A stretch of 26,279 nt of DNA. Origin: a virus. Under the pieces are notes generated by a model that searched no databases, was not told the origin of the DNA, and was given only the letters and a program-made list of their open reading frames with translations. The position numbers and the translations under genes are program-made. Location: IMG/VR virus record IMGVR_UViG_3300020222_000158, positions 1 to 26,279 of that record. One strand, given 5' to 3'. Positions within the stretch are counted from its first letter, which is position 1. Each line of letters starts with the position of its first letter. Positions 18,626 through 25,956 of the stretch are shown here, in pieces.

Positions 18626-20602
18626 ATGGCGAATTCTGATAAGGATATCATTATAACGCCTAATAGAAATCAGGCGGCACTACCAGAAATTAGATTTGTT
18701 GGTACGGGAAATTCTCCTCGTTTACTTAGAGTAAATGATGACAATAGTTTAGCATTTTTAAATAATAGTGGAACCGAACGATTTTCTATCAATGAAGATT
18801 TAATAAGAACTAGTTTATCAGCTAGCGGCAATTTTAGAGTTAATAATAGTGGAGGAACAACTTTATTTAATATAAAAAATAGCACTAATACTATTGAGAT
18901 CGGTGCTGCTGGAACTGGTGTTGCTATGGTTGGAGGAGTGACGGCGGCGACTTCACCAAAATTAGCAATCGTCCAAACAACAGCAGGAACAAGATATTCT
19001 TTACAGTTACAAGTTAATGGTGGTATTGCTGACGGTCAGTATGATGGTGTTGGATTTACTCAAGGTGACGCTGGCGGAACTCCTCTTGCTGGTATTAGAG
19101 TTGAATATAGAAATAGTGGAAGTCCTGATTTAGGAGTTTATACCAGAAGTGGTGCTACTACTGAATCTAGAAAAATAATGATCTGGAACTCTGGTAATGT
19201 TTCTATTGGTACGGCAGATCAAACACAATATACTCGTTTAAGCGTTCTTGGAGGTTCTGGTATTACTATTAGGGCAGATAGTTCATCGACAAATAATCAG
19301 TATATTTATTTCAGACAAGCACCAAATGATTACGGTTTCCGTATTACACAAGACGATTCTTCAGTTGGTATGCTTTTCTTTAGAGCAGTTGATAATGGAA
19401 ATAATACTAACCCATTAATTACTTTAGATAGACCAACATTAAGAGTTGGTATTGGTAATTTTAGTACAACTACAAGACCTGGATATCAACTTGATGTTGC
19501 TGGTGATATTAATACAACTGGAGAATTTAGAAAGAACGGAGCTGTATTTAGTCCACTACCAACTCAAAGTGCTTCAACTATTGGTGCTACGTTAAGAAGT
19601 AATGGCACAACCGCATTCTGGGATGTACAAACTTCTTTCAGTGGAACCACAGGGGTCACAAATGCTGCTGGCACTGCTTCTGGAACTGTTACTACTCTTC
19701 CATATAATGCAGAAGATAGATACAGAGTTGGGTTCCAAATTTCCAGAGGATACGCTATGGCTGGATATAAAGATAGCGTCTCTTATAAAAACGTGTGCTC
19801 TATAAATCATGGTACAATTACTCTTGTCAATCACGGAGATTTATTAACAAACGGTCAGGGATATTGCGCTGGAGCACAAAATCTTAGTATGCAAGCATAT
19901 GTATTCATTGCAGTTAATGGTGTTGGTGGAACAGGTAGTACGTGTTCTAAAATTAATATGAATAACAGTTCAAACGCAGGTACTACTAGTATTAATAATA
20001 ATAGATCAGCGACTTCTTTAATGAGGAGGGATTTTAGATTTGCTTATGTTTATGGTGGTGGTGATAGTAGACCAAGTAAATTTAATTTATCTAATGACAC
20101 TTGTGCATTTTCTCCAAATGGAAATCCTGCAGGAGATGAAAATAATCCTGCTGGAGCACATGGAGCAACTTATGGGTGGAGCAGAAGGAATGGTGCGTAT
20201 TTATTCTCCTGGGCAAATGAAACATTTGCTGCTTGGCCTAATGCTCCTGGAGGTGATGGAACAAACAAAACATTATCTGCAAGACACGGATTTAATTATT
20301 GGAATACTGCTGGTGGATACAGAACTTCTGCGAATTTATCTAAAAGAAGTTCATATACAGGAACAGAAGCAACTCAAGTTAGTAAATTTGAATGTGGGGA
20401 AGAAACATGGCATACTGGTATGGATAAGGGATTTATGTGTGGAATGTATGATGGAGCTCAGAAAAATACTGGGGCGGTTTTAAACTATGCTGCAGAAACA
20501 TTTTCTGCAAATAGTTCTATAGATAGAGTAGGTCCTCCTGGATCTGCTTCTGGCGCAGGTGCTGAATTCGGGACAGTTCTTACAGGTTACGACGGTATTT
20601 AA
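18626..20602 (+). CDS. tail fibre with probable beta-propeller-like tip (658 aa)
   Basis: Residues 1-320 are a fibre shaft: LPEIRFVGTGNSPRLLRVND, LAFLNNSGTERFSIN, then VGIGNFSTTTRPGYQLDVAG and a FRKNGAVFSPLPTQSASTIG linker. From about residue 365 the composition changes: Trp, Tyr, Cys, His and Gly become common and blade-like units appear, each with a strand phrase followed by a turn (GYAMAGYKD near 375, YVFIAVNG near 424, FAYVYGGGD near 472, AYLFSWANE near 524, GFNYWNTAGGYR near 554, GFMCGMYDG near 602). I associate such units with kelch- or propeller-like tips of cyanophage fibres. The tip has six or more cysteines, rare elsewhere in these fibres. It has its own late promoter. The next gene starts two bases after its stop. 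It is probably the receptor-binding fibre. Confidence 0.83.
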   Translation: MANSDKDIIITPNRNQAALPEIRFVGTGNSPRLLRVNDDNSLAFLNNSGTERFSINEDLIRTSLSASGNFRVNNSGGTTLFNIKNSTNTIEIGAAGTGVAMVGGVTAATSPKLAIVQTTAGTRYSLQLQVNGGIADGQYDGVGFTQGDAGGTPLAGIRVEYRNSGSPDLGVYTRSGATTESRKIMIWNSGNVSIGTADQTQYTRLSVLGGSGITIRADSSSTNNQYIYFRQAPNDYGFRITQDDSSVGMLFFRAVDNGNNTNPLITLDRPTLRVGIGNFSTTTRPGYQLDVAGDINTTGEFRKNGAVFSPLPTQSASTIGATLRSNGTTAFWDVQTSFSGTTGVTNAAGTASGTVTTLPYNAEDRYRVGFQISRGYAMAGYKDSVSYKNVCSINHGTITLVNHGDLLTNGQGYCAGAQNLSMQAYVFIAVNGVGGTGSTCSKINMNNSSNAGTTSINNNRSATSLMRRDFRFAYVYGGGDSRPSKFNLSNDTCAFSPNGNPAGDENNPAGAHGATYGWSRRNGAYLFSWANETFAAWPNAPGGDGTNKTLSARHGFNYWNTAGGYRTSANLSKRSSYTGTEATQVSKFECGEETWHTGMDKGFMCGMYDGAQKNTGAVLNYAAETFSANSSIDRVGPPGSASGAGAEFGTVLTGYDGI

Positions 20603-20604
20603 AA

Positions 20605-21375
20605 ATGAGAAAATATTTTTTAACTAACTGCACTGAGGTATCTAAGTTATACTCATTTCATTCTCATGGAAATATTTTAGGATGGATTTTCTTTTCTGTA
20701 GAAAAGATTGATTTTGAAAAATTAAAATTATATGCTTCTTCAAAATTAATTGAAGTAGAAAAATATGTAGCGATATATGGTATTAAATCTTGGGGAGATG
20801 TTAGAGATGTAATTTCTGTTTATTCAATCGATATTGATAATGATAATGAGTTTGAAGATGAGATTGATATTCTATCTTTAATACCAGAAGGTACTGAATT
20901 AACTCCTCTGGACAAAGTAAAAATTCCATTATCTGAAAAAAGAAAACTTGTTGTTATTAAAGCAATGAAATTAGTAGCAAAAATGTTAGTTGAAACCGAA
21001 TATGATAGAAGATATCAAGATTTTATTTCCAGAACCTCTATTTTAGAGAGAGAAAGTTGGAAGTATCAAATTTCTGACAACTCATTTAGGAACTCATTAG
21101 CTGTGTTAAAGGGGAAGGAGGAGGAAGAATTTTCCGAAGTTATAATTACAAAGCAGTCTTCGTATGAGGCGGAAGTAAAACGTTTATATATAGAGTGTCA
21201 GGAATTAAAACAAAAATTCTATGACGCAGAAACAATAAGAGAACTAAATCTTTTGTATGAAGATTATTTCAATCTTCCAATGCACGGGCGACAAGCAATA
21301 GAAATTGGAAGAGAAATAGTAAATGAAGACAAGCCAAACGAAAGAAAAAATGTTGGCATTGGTATAAATTTTTAA
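20605..21375 (+). CDS. unknown charged helical protein, possible fibre-assembly factor
   Basis: I do not recognise a family. The 256-residue protein begins two bases after the 658-aa fibre, so it is translated with it. Residues 1-80 look like a small alpha/beta domain (NILGWIFFSVEKIDFEKLKL, then VAIYGIKSWGDVRDVISVYS). An acidic patch follows (DIDNDNEFEDEID, about 76-88). Residues 108-160 and 185-235 are long amphipathic helices, separated by a Glu-run (GKEEEEFSE near 170). There is no signal peptide, membrane segment or cysteine cluster. Position directly behind a fibre gene is typical of fibre chaperones, so an assembly role is reasonable inference, though it lacks any resemblance that I can see to T4 gp38 or gp57A. 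Confidence 0.68.
   Translation: MRKYFLTNCTEVSKLYSFHSHGNILGWIFFSVEKIDFEKLKLYASSKLIEVEKYVAIYGIKSWGDVRDVISVYSIDIDNDNEFEDEIDILSLIPEGTELTPLDKVKIPLSEKRKLVVIKAMKLVAKMLVETEYDRRYQDFISRTSILERESWKYQISDNSFRNSLAVLKGKEEEEFSEVIITKQSSYEAEVKRLYIECQELKQKFYDAETIRELNLLYEDYFNLPMHGRQAIEIGREIVNEDKPNERKNVGIGINF
21363..21370 (+). promoter_or_regulatory. possible late promoter (TATAAATT)
   Basis: It has seven of eight matches to the late consensus and lies at the 3' end of the 256-aa gene, 34 bases before the next ATG, a spacing like the better promoters here. In AT-rich coding sequence such a match can arise by chance. Confidence 0.3.
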
Positions 21376-21404
21376 TTTTTTAATATACAAACTTGAGAAT
21401 TAAT

Positions 21405-22199
21405 ATGGCACTTGATAGAGATACTGTTGAAAAAATTGCTAGAAAATGGAGCTCTGGTATGTCAACAGAGCAAATGGATTGGTATGTAATTCACTCGCAT
21501 GTTACTAAAGATAGGCAAATCAAACAGTGTTTATTAGAGATAGAAAATAGATCTCATAATTTAGACAAGGTTAGTATAGAAAAAAGAAAGCATGATATAA
21601 AATATAAGCAAATACAGGCAGAGTTAGAAAAAGAGAGTGACCCATATGAAAGACAATTATTAGAATTAGAATTAGAAAGTATGGATCTTGATTTCAATGT
21701 TTTCAATAGAAGAGTTGAAACTATGAAAAAGGAACTTAATGTATTCTATGATCATTTAATCAAGTTAGATATCGATGAAGCAGAGTTAGAAAAAAAATTA
21801 GAATACGATCCAACAGAAGAAAGAAAATATTGGATCGCTCGTATGGGGAAACAAGCAGCATTGGATTTTATTGTTCAAGGAAGAATAGGAACTGGCAATT
21901 TAGATTCCATTGCTATGATGTCAGAACAAGATCAACAAGCTATTTTTGAAGTTGCTATTCAATATTCATCATTATTCAACGTCAGTATGAATAAGATACA
22001 ACAAAAACTTGCTCCCTATATAAACGAGTTACAAAAATCAAATTCAAATGCTCTTCCAACTTTTCATGGTATAGAAGAGAATTTTGAAGTTTCTTTATTG
22101 AGTGAATTAAAAACTGTGAGGGGTGAACTAAATGAATCGAAATCAAATCCAACACCGTCAAAAAATCTTCAGCTTACCTATAAACCCAAAACTTCCTGA
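21405..22199 (+). CDS. conserved phage helical coiled-coil protein (264 aa)
   Basis: I choose ATG 21405 over the in-frame TTG 21393 because it gives the start MALDRDTVEKIARKW, which fits homologues I recall from marine T4-like phages, and because GAG at 21395-21397 lies eight bases before it. Residues 14-45 include MSTEQMDWYVIHSHV. Residues 45-135 are a long charged coiled coil. Residues 138-180 hold the most conserved-looking part (EERKYWIARMGKQAALDFI, then GTGNLDSIAMM). The C-terminus is a poorly ordered Ser/Asn/Pro tail that overlaps the next gene by 68 bases. No enzymatic motif is visible. A structural or assembly role in the virion is inferred from position; it has no assigned T4 counterpart that I can name. 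Confidence 0.72.
   Translation: MALDRDTVEKIARKWSSGMSTEQMDWYVIHSHVTKDRQIKQCLLEIENRSHNLDKVSIEKRKHDIKYKQIQAELEKESDPYERQLLELELESMDLDFNVFNRRVETMKKELNVFYDHLIKLDIDEAELEKKLEYDPTEERKYWIARMGKQAALDFIVQGRIGTGNLDSIAMMSEQDQQAIFEVAIQYSSLFNVSMNKIQQKLAPYINELQKSNSNALPTFHGIEENFEVSLLSELKTVRGELNESKSNPTPSKNLQLTYKPKTS
22118..22123 (+). promoter_or_regulatory. strong ribosome binding site that fixes an overlapping start
   Basis: GAGGGG lies eight bases before ATG 22132, inside the end of the upstream gene. It is the clearest Shine-Dalgarno in the window and supports the unusual 68-base gene overlap as real. Confidence 0.7.
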
Positions 22200-23844
22200 A
22201 GATTTTGTAGAAAATATTTTTATCCCATTTCTTCAAGAAAATAAAGAATATATTTTTGATTTGTATTTTACTTGCCGAATGCCTCCTTTTGAACAAGATG
22301 CTATGGGGGATAATTTTGTAAATGCAAAAGATACAACATTTGGTGCTTTTTACATTTCCAAGAAAACTGGAATTCCCTTATCAGCAACTTTTAATAATAT
22401 ATTTGTTAGACCAGATCAAGAAAATTTAGATTTATTCATAAAAAATTTTAAATTTGTTTATGACAGAGGAGTTAAAATAGCAACTATTCCCCATACTTCT
22501 TGGTTGATGACTGGTCAAATCCAAAAAGAATTTCCAGAATTGTTTATAAAAAATACAATTTTACGAGAAGTAACTAGACCAAATGAAATTGTATCTTTAG
22601 CAAAAGCAGGATTTCACTATATAAATCTTGATAGAGATTTGATGAGAGATAGAGATCAACTTCTTCGTATTATAGAAGCAAAAAATTATTGCGCTTCTAT
22701 AGGAAAACCAATTAAATTATCATTACTTGCAAATGAAAATTGCTGGGGTGGATGCCCTATTATGCCAGAGCATTATCATTATAATAACACAAGGGGAATT
22801 GATAACCCAGAATTTTTTGCTGATGCAATAAGTAGAACTTCTTGTTCTACTTGGGATATATTAGATTCATCCCATTCATTAAAAGCTGCTAATATTCCAC
22901 CATGGAGAGAAGATTGGCAGGAATTTTTAGATCTCGGAATAGATGTTTTTAAGATGCATGGTAGAGAAACTGCTTTGCGTTTGAAAGAAAGTATGGATAT
23001 AATCAAAAATTGGTCCAACAATGAGATTTATTTGTTTCCAAATTTTAATGAGTTTATACATGATATTCATATAGAAAATAAACCTATTGATATTTGGAGA
23101 GATAAAATTAAAAACTGCAAGTTTGATTGCTGGAAATGTAATTACTGCGAATCTGTTATAGAATCTAGAGTTAAAAAATATGATAGAGATCATCATCCAT
23201 ATGTTTATCATGTAATAAATTCTTTGGATAAATCTGGGAAAAACCAATCAAAATTTGATGATACAAAATATCAAATTGAAGGTCTTACCTCTGGCAGAGT
23301 TCAACATTTTTTAAATAACATATGTTCTTTAAATGATGTAAGATATTTAGAAATAGGAGCATATGCTGGTAGCACATTTTTTGCGGCTACAATGAATAAT
23401 AATATTCCAGCGTATGCCGTAGATAACTATCTTGTTAATGTGTCTCCAGCAAGATTAGATATAAAATGGAATGGATACTCTGCTCCAAAAGTAAATTTTT
23501 TAAAAAATCAATCAAAGTATAAAATAGGAAAACTGATCGACAAAAAAATAGAACACGTTGGCATTTATGATATTGATAATAAAAAAGTGAATGTAATTTT
23601 TTATGATGGCAATCATGATTATGAGGAACAAAAAAAATCTCTATCTTCTATGCTAAAATTAGTTGAAGATATTTTTATCTTAATTATTGATGATGCCAAT
23701 TTTACAGATGTAGTAAAATCTGCAAAAGATTTTATTACAGAAAATAATCTCACATCATTATATGAAAATCAATTATTAACAACAACATATGAAGATGCCA
23801 ATAGTTGGTGGAATGGTTTGTTTATATCGGTACTAAAAAAATGA
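22132..23844 (+). CDS. fusion: U32-peptidase-like Fe-S barrel + class I methyltransferase
   Basis: Residues about 40-345 look like the U32-like TIM-barrel family. They show NENCWGGCPIMPEHYHYN (201-218), the strand phrase LGIDVFKMHGRE (268-279, like the usual GxxyFKLxGR) and a C-terminal cysteine set CKFDCWKCNYC (329-339), with Cys204, Cys208, Cys238, Cys329, Cys333, Cys336 and Cys339 as candidate Fe-S ligands. The family includes hydroxylases of tRNA, rRNA and quinones rather than true peptidases. Residues about 380-570 are a class I SAM methyltransferase of the Methyltransf_24 type: motif I YLEIGAYAGSTFF (405-417), acidic AVDN (429-432), FYDGNHDYEEQKKS (490-503) and LIIDDANF (517-524). The start is set by a strong ribosome site. 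The stop overlaps the next start (ATGA). The substrate is unknown; hydroxylation followed by methylation is an inference. Confidence 0.78.
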   Translation: MNRNQIQHRQKIFSLPINPKLPEDFVENIFIPFLQENKEYIFDLYFTCRMPPFEQDAMGDNFVNAKDTTFGAFYISKKTGIPLSATFNNIFVRPDQENLDLFIKNFKFVYDRGVKIATIPHTSWLMTGQIQKEFPELFIKNTILREVTRPNEIVSLAKAGFHYINLDRDLMRDRDQLLRIIEAKNYCASIGKPIKLSLLANENCWGGCPIMPEHYHYNNTRGIDNPEFFADAISRTSCSTWDILDSSHSLKAANIPPWREDWQEFLDLGIDVFKMHGRETALRLKESMDIIKNWSNNEIYLFPNFNEFIHDIHIENKPIDIWRDKIKNCKFDCWKCNYCESVIESRVKKYDRDHHPYVYHVINSLDKSGKNQSKFDDTKYQIEGLTSGRVQHFLNNICSLNDVRYLEIGAYAGSTFFAATMNNNIPAYAVDNYLVNVSPARLDIKWNGYSAPKVNFLKNQSKYKIGKLIDKKIEHVGIYDIDNKKVNVIFYDGNHDYEEQKKSLSSMLKLVEDIFILIIDDANFTDVVKSAKDFITENNLTSLYENQLLTTTYEDANSWWNGLFISVLKK

Positions 23845-24491
23845 AATTGTTTGATATCTTTCCATGTCCTATTTTTGGAACACAATATCCAGAACATCAA
23901 TGTCTAAAGAAAAAAGTTTTAGAAATTGTAGAAACTCATATAGATGACTTTGAAGAAAATATTTCCTCAAAAAATCTACTTCATTTTAAAAACAGATTAG
24001 ATCAATCAATTTTATATGATCCGATATTTTCGGATTTTAAAATTTGGTTAGAAGATATGTGTTATAATTACATCACTTCCCTTTTGGGATATGAACTACC
24101 TGATAAAGTTATTGTTACAGATAGTTGGTTGAATAAATGTAATGCTGGCGGTGAGCAAATGGCCCACTATCATTCAAATTCATTTGTATCTGGAACATAT
24201 TATTTAAATTTTGATCCAGAGAAACATTCTCCTATAATGTTTAATAAAAAATCTACTTTATCTCATCCACATCAACCCTCTATTTCATTATTGCAAAAGG
24301 AAGATTTCATCACGAAATACAATTCAGATTCTATTGTTTATCCAGAAGAAGGAGAAGTTTATCTTTGGGAGTCACATATGTCACATTCTGTTCCAAAAAA
24401 TTTAGCAGATAACAGAATTACTTTATCAATGAATTTTATGCCGACAGTTGTTAGTAATTCTAGATATGGTTTTAAGGTGAGATATACATAA
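23841..24491 (+). CDS. 2-oxoglutarate/Fe(II)-dependent oxygenase (first of two)
   Basis: The start ATG 23841 overlaps the previous stop as ATGA; a longer frame from 23805 lacks this logic and would run deep into the upstream gene. The 216-residue protein shows the double-stranded beta-helix pattern of the phage 2OG-FeII oxygenase family (PF13759 type): MAHYHSNSFVSGTYYLNF with His109/His111 as the first iron-ligand region, EEGEVYLWESHMSHSVPKN with distal His182, and NRITLSMNF with Arg192 as the likely 2-oxoglutarate anchor. The N-terminus (FDIFPCPIFGTQYP) is also typical. Such enzymes hydroxylate protein side chains, nucleobases or small molecules; the substrate is not visible. The stop overlaps the next start (TAATG), so expression is coupled with the cassette. 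Confidence 0.85.
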   Translation: MKLFDIFPCPIFGTQYPEHQCLKKKVLEIVETHIDDFEENISSKNLLHFKNRLDQSILYDPIFSDFKIWLEDMCYNYITSLLGYELPDKVIVTDSWLNKCNAGGEQMAHYHSNSFVSGTYYLNFDPEKHSPIMFNKKSTLSHPHQPSISLLQKEDFITKYNSDSIVYPEEGEVYLWESHMSHSVPKNLADNRITLSMNFMPTVVSNSRYGFKVRYT

Positions 24492-25288
24492 TGTCAATAG
24501 ATTTTATGGACATAAAGAATAGATTTGCAGATGAACTATGGGACATAGGTATTCTAAATGGTTCCGAATATAAAAAAGTATTAAATTCTCCAGTAAAAGC
24601 AGCTTGTCACTTTAAAGGAGAAATGCTAACGAATAGACTTCAAGCACCATATCAATCTAACAACACATTAGTTCTTGCAAGATCTTCAAAAGTTGCTGCA
24701 GATTATTCCCTATATGAAGAAGCTTGTGTGTTATTAAAAGATTATATTGATTCTGGTATCTGTATTCAAGTTTATTTAAACTTTAAAGAAGCAGCAATAT
24801 ATTCGGGTCTTGGAGTACGAGCAAAAAACTCGTTGGTTTATAATAAAAAATTTGGATTTCAATGTAAATTATGTGCTTTTGTATTTTTGGAAGATATTCT
24901 TAATTTTCCAAAACCAGAAATCAACCGACAAATGTTGAATTTATGCGATGGATGCAACGACTGCATAAACAACTGCCCTGCAAATGCTATACATGAAGAT
25001 TTTATAGATGGAAATGCTTGTGATACTTTTGTAGGAGTTGGTAACAGTGATAAACAAATTTCATTAAAGTGGTTTTGGTATGAATTATTAAAACCAGATA
25101 TTCCAAGAGAAGTTGTATCTTCCTGGAAAACATTAGATGACTTTAAAAATATTGTTTGGTATAATGGATATGAAATGACAGCAAATGGATTGATGAAAGA
25201 TGGCAAGGTTATAGAAATGCCGCTATGTCGTCTATGTCAAGAACAACCAAAATGTAGCAAGAGACCGATAGATGGAGCAGAAATGTGA
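24491..25288 (+). CDS. QueG-like protein with two predicted 4Fe-4S clusters
   Basis: The 265-residue protein has the core of the epoxyqueuosine reductase/reductive dehalogenase group. AAIYSGLGVRAKNSLVYNKK (101-120) matches the AGLGWxGKN phrase. It is followed by a ferredoxin motif CDGCNDCINNCP with Cys152, Cys155, Cys158 and Cys162. FIDGNACDTF (171-180) resembles the LDARRCIS phrase, and CRLCQEQPKC gives Cys246, Cys249 and Cys255. With Cys177 this makes eight cysteines for two clusters in the QueG order. It is shorter than cellular QueG (commonly 350-380 residues) and lacks the C-terminal HEAT-like part. I cannot identify a cobalamin site. It is therefore likely an Fe-S reductase or electron carrier; action on queuosine itself is only one option. 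It starts on TAATG and its stop overlaps the next GTG. Confidence 0.8.
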   Translation: MSIDFMDIKNRFADELWDIGILNGSEYKKVLNSPVKAACHFKGEMLTNRLQAPYQSNNTLVLARSSKVAADYSLYEEACVLLKDYIDSGICIQVYLNFKEAAIYSGLGVRAKNSLVYNKKFGFQCKLCAFVFLEDILNFPKPEINRQMLNLCDGCNDCINNCPANAIHEDFIDGNACDTFVGVGNSDKQISLKWFWYELLKPDIPREVVSSWKTLDDFKNIVWYNGYEMTANGLMKDGKVIEMPLCRLCQEQPKCSKRPIDGAEM

Positions 25289-25929
25289 CGTTTACTTTAA
25301 ATGATGAAATTACAGAATCAAAACTAGAATGGAATGTAACTCCATTGTTTTCAAAAGTATTATCTATTGCAGAAATAGATAATAATACGTGTTCAAATTT
25401 ACAAAAAATTTGCTCTACAGTTTCATGGATAGATGATAATCAAGAAACTGGACATCTAAGTGGATATTCTGAAAATAGAGAAATATTGGACAAATACTTA
25501 GGTATAAAACAATATTTAAACTCTGTCTCTCTTAGCTGTATGAAAGGTATTTTAAATTTTGATACTGAGATACAGATCACAACTTCTTGGTTTACAAGAA
25601 CTTTCAAGAACGGATATTGTACAGAGCATTCTCATTGCAATTCTTGGTATAGTGCTGTTTTATATTTTGGAGACTATGATGATAATTCTTCTAAGATTAT
25701 GTTTAAAACTGATTCTCCCAGAATATTAGTAAATCAACTCAAAAATAATTTTCTTAATTCTACATGGTTGACATTATCTCCACAACAAGGTATGATAATA
25801 ATCTTTCCAAGCGAAGTCAGGCATTTGGTAACTCCAAACAATTCAGAAAATATTAGATATTCTTTATCATTCAATATAATGCCAAGAGGAACCGTTGGAA
25901 AGGGTGATTCTTCATTTACTTATAAATAA
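25285..25929 (+). CDS. 2-oxoglutarate/Fe(II)-dependent oxygenase (second of two)
   Basis: GTG 25285 overlaps the upstream stop (GTGA), and the next in-frame ATG is about 85 codons further on, so the GTG start is favoured. The 214-residue protein has YCTEHSHCNSWYSAVLYFGD with His115/His117, PQQGMIIIFPSEVRHLVTP with distal His180, and NIRYSLSFNIMPRG with Arg191. These are the iron and 2-oxoglutarate positions of the same oxygenase family as the gene at 23841. Identity outside the motifs is low, and the N-terminal 90 residues differ (LEWNVTPLFSKVLSI, then WIDDNQETGHLSGY), so this is a diverged paralogue or an independent acquisition, likely with another substrate or site. The stop codon lies inside a late promoter for the next gene. 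Confidence 0.84.
   Translation: MTFTLNDEITESKLEWNVTPLFSKVLSIAEIDNNTCSNLQKICSTVSWIDDNQETGHLSGYSENREILDKYLGIKQYLNSVSLSCMKGILNFDTEIQITTSWFTRTFKNGYCTEHSHCNSWYSAVLYFGDYDDNSSKIMFKTDSPRILVNQLKNNFLNSTWLTLSPQQGMIIIFPSEVRHLVTPNNSENIRYSLSFNIMPRGTVGKGDSSFTYK
25921..25928 (+). promoter_or_regulatory. T4-type late promoter (TATAAATA) over a stop codon
   Basis: It is an exact consensus match. It contains two bases of the TAA stop of the second oxygenase gene (25927-25929), with the ATG of the 63-aa gene 28 bases later. The predicted start is near 25934. Confidence 0.75.
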
Positions 25930-25956
25930 CAATACACACGATTACTTGTGATTACC

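Noticed and set aside
20040-20483. 147-codon + strand frame inside the 658-aa fibre
   Set aside because: It is out of frame with the fibre, Met/Leu-rich without a motif, and lacks a ribosome site. The fibre frame has clear blade repeats over the same bases.
22927-23247. 106-codon antisense frame under the fusion gene
   Set aside because: It overlaps the conserved Cys and FKMHGRE codons of the U32-like domain, which explain the sequence better.
23805-23840. Longer N-terminus for the first oxygenase
   Set aside because: ATG 23841 forms the ATGA overlap and gives the typical family N-terminus; the extra 12 residues are the upstream gene read in another frame.
24859-25206. 115-codon antisense frame under the QueG-like gene
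   Set aside because: It overlaps the ferredoxin motif codons and has no signals of its own.
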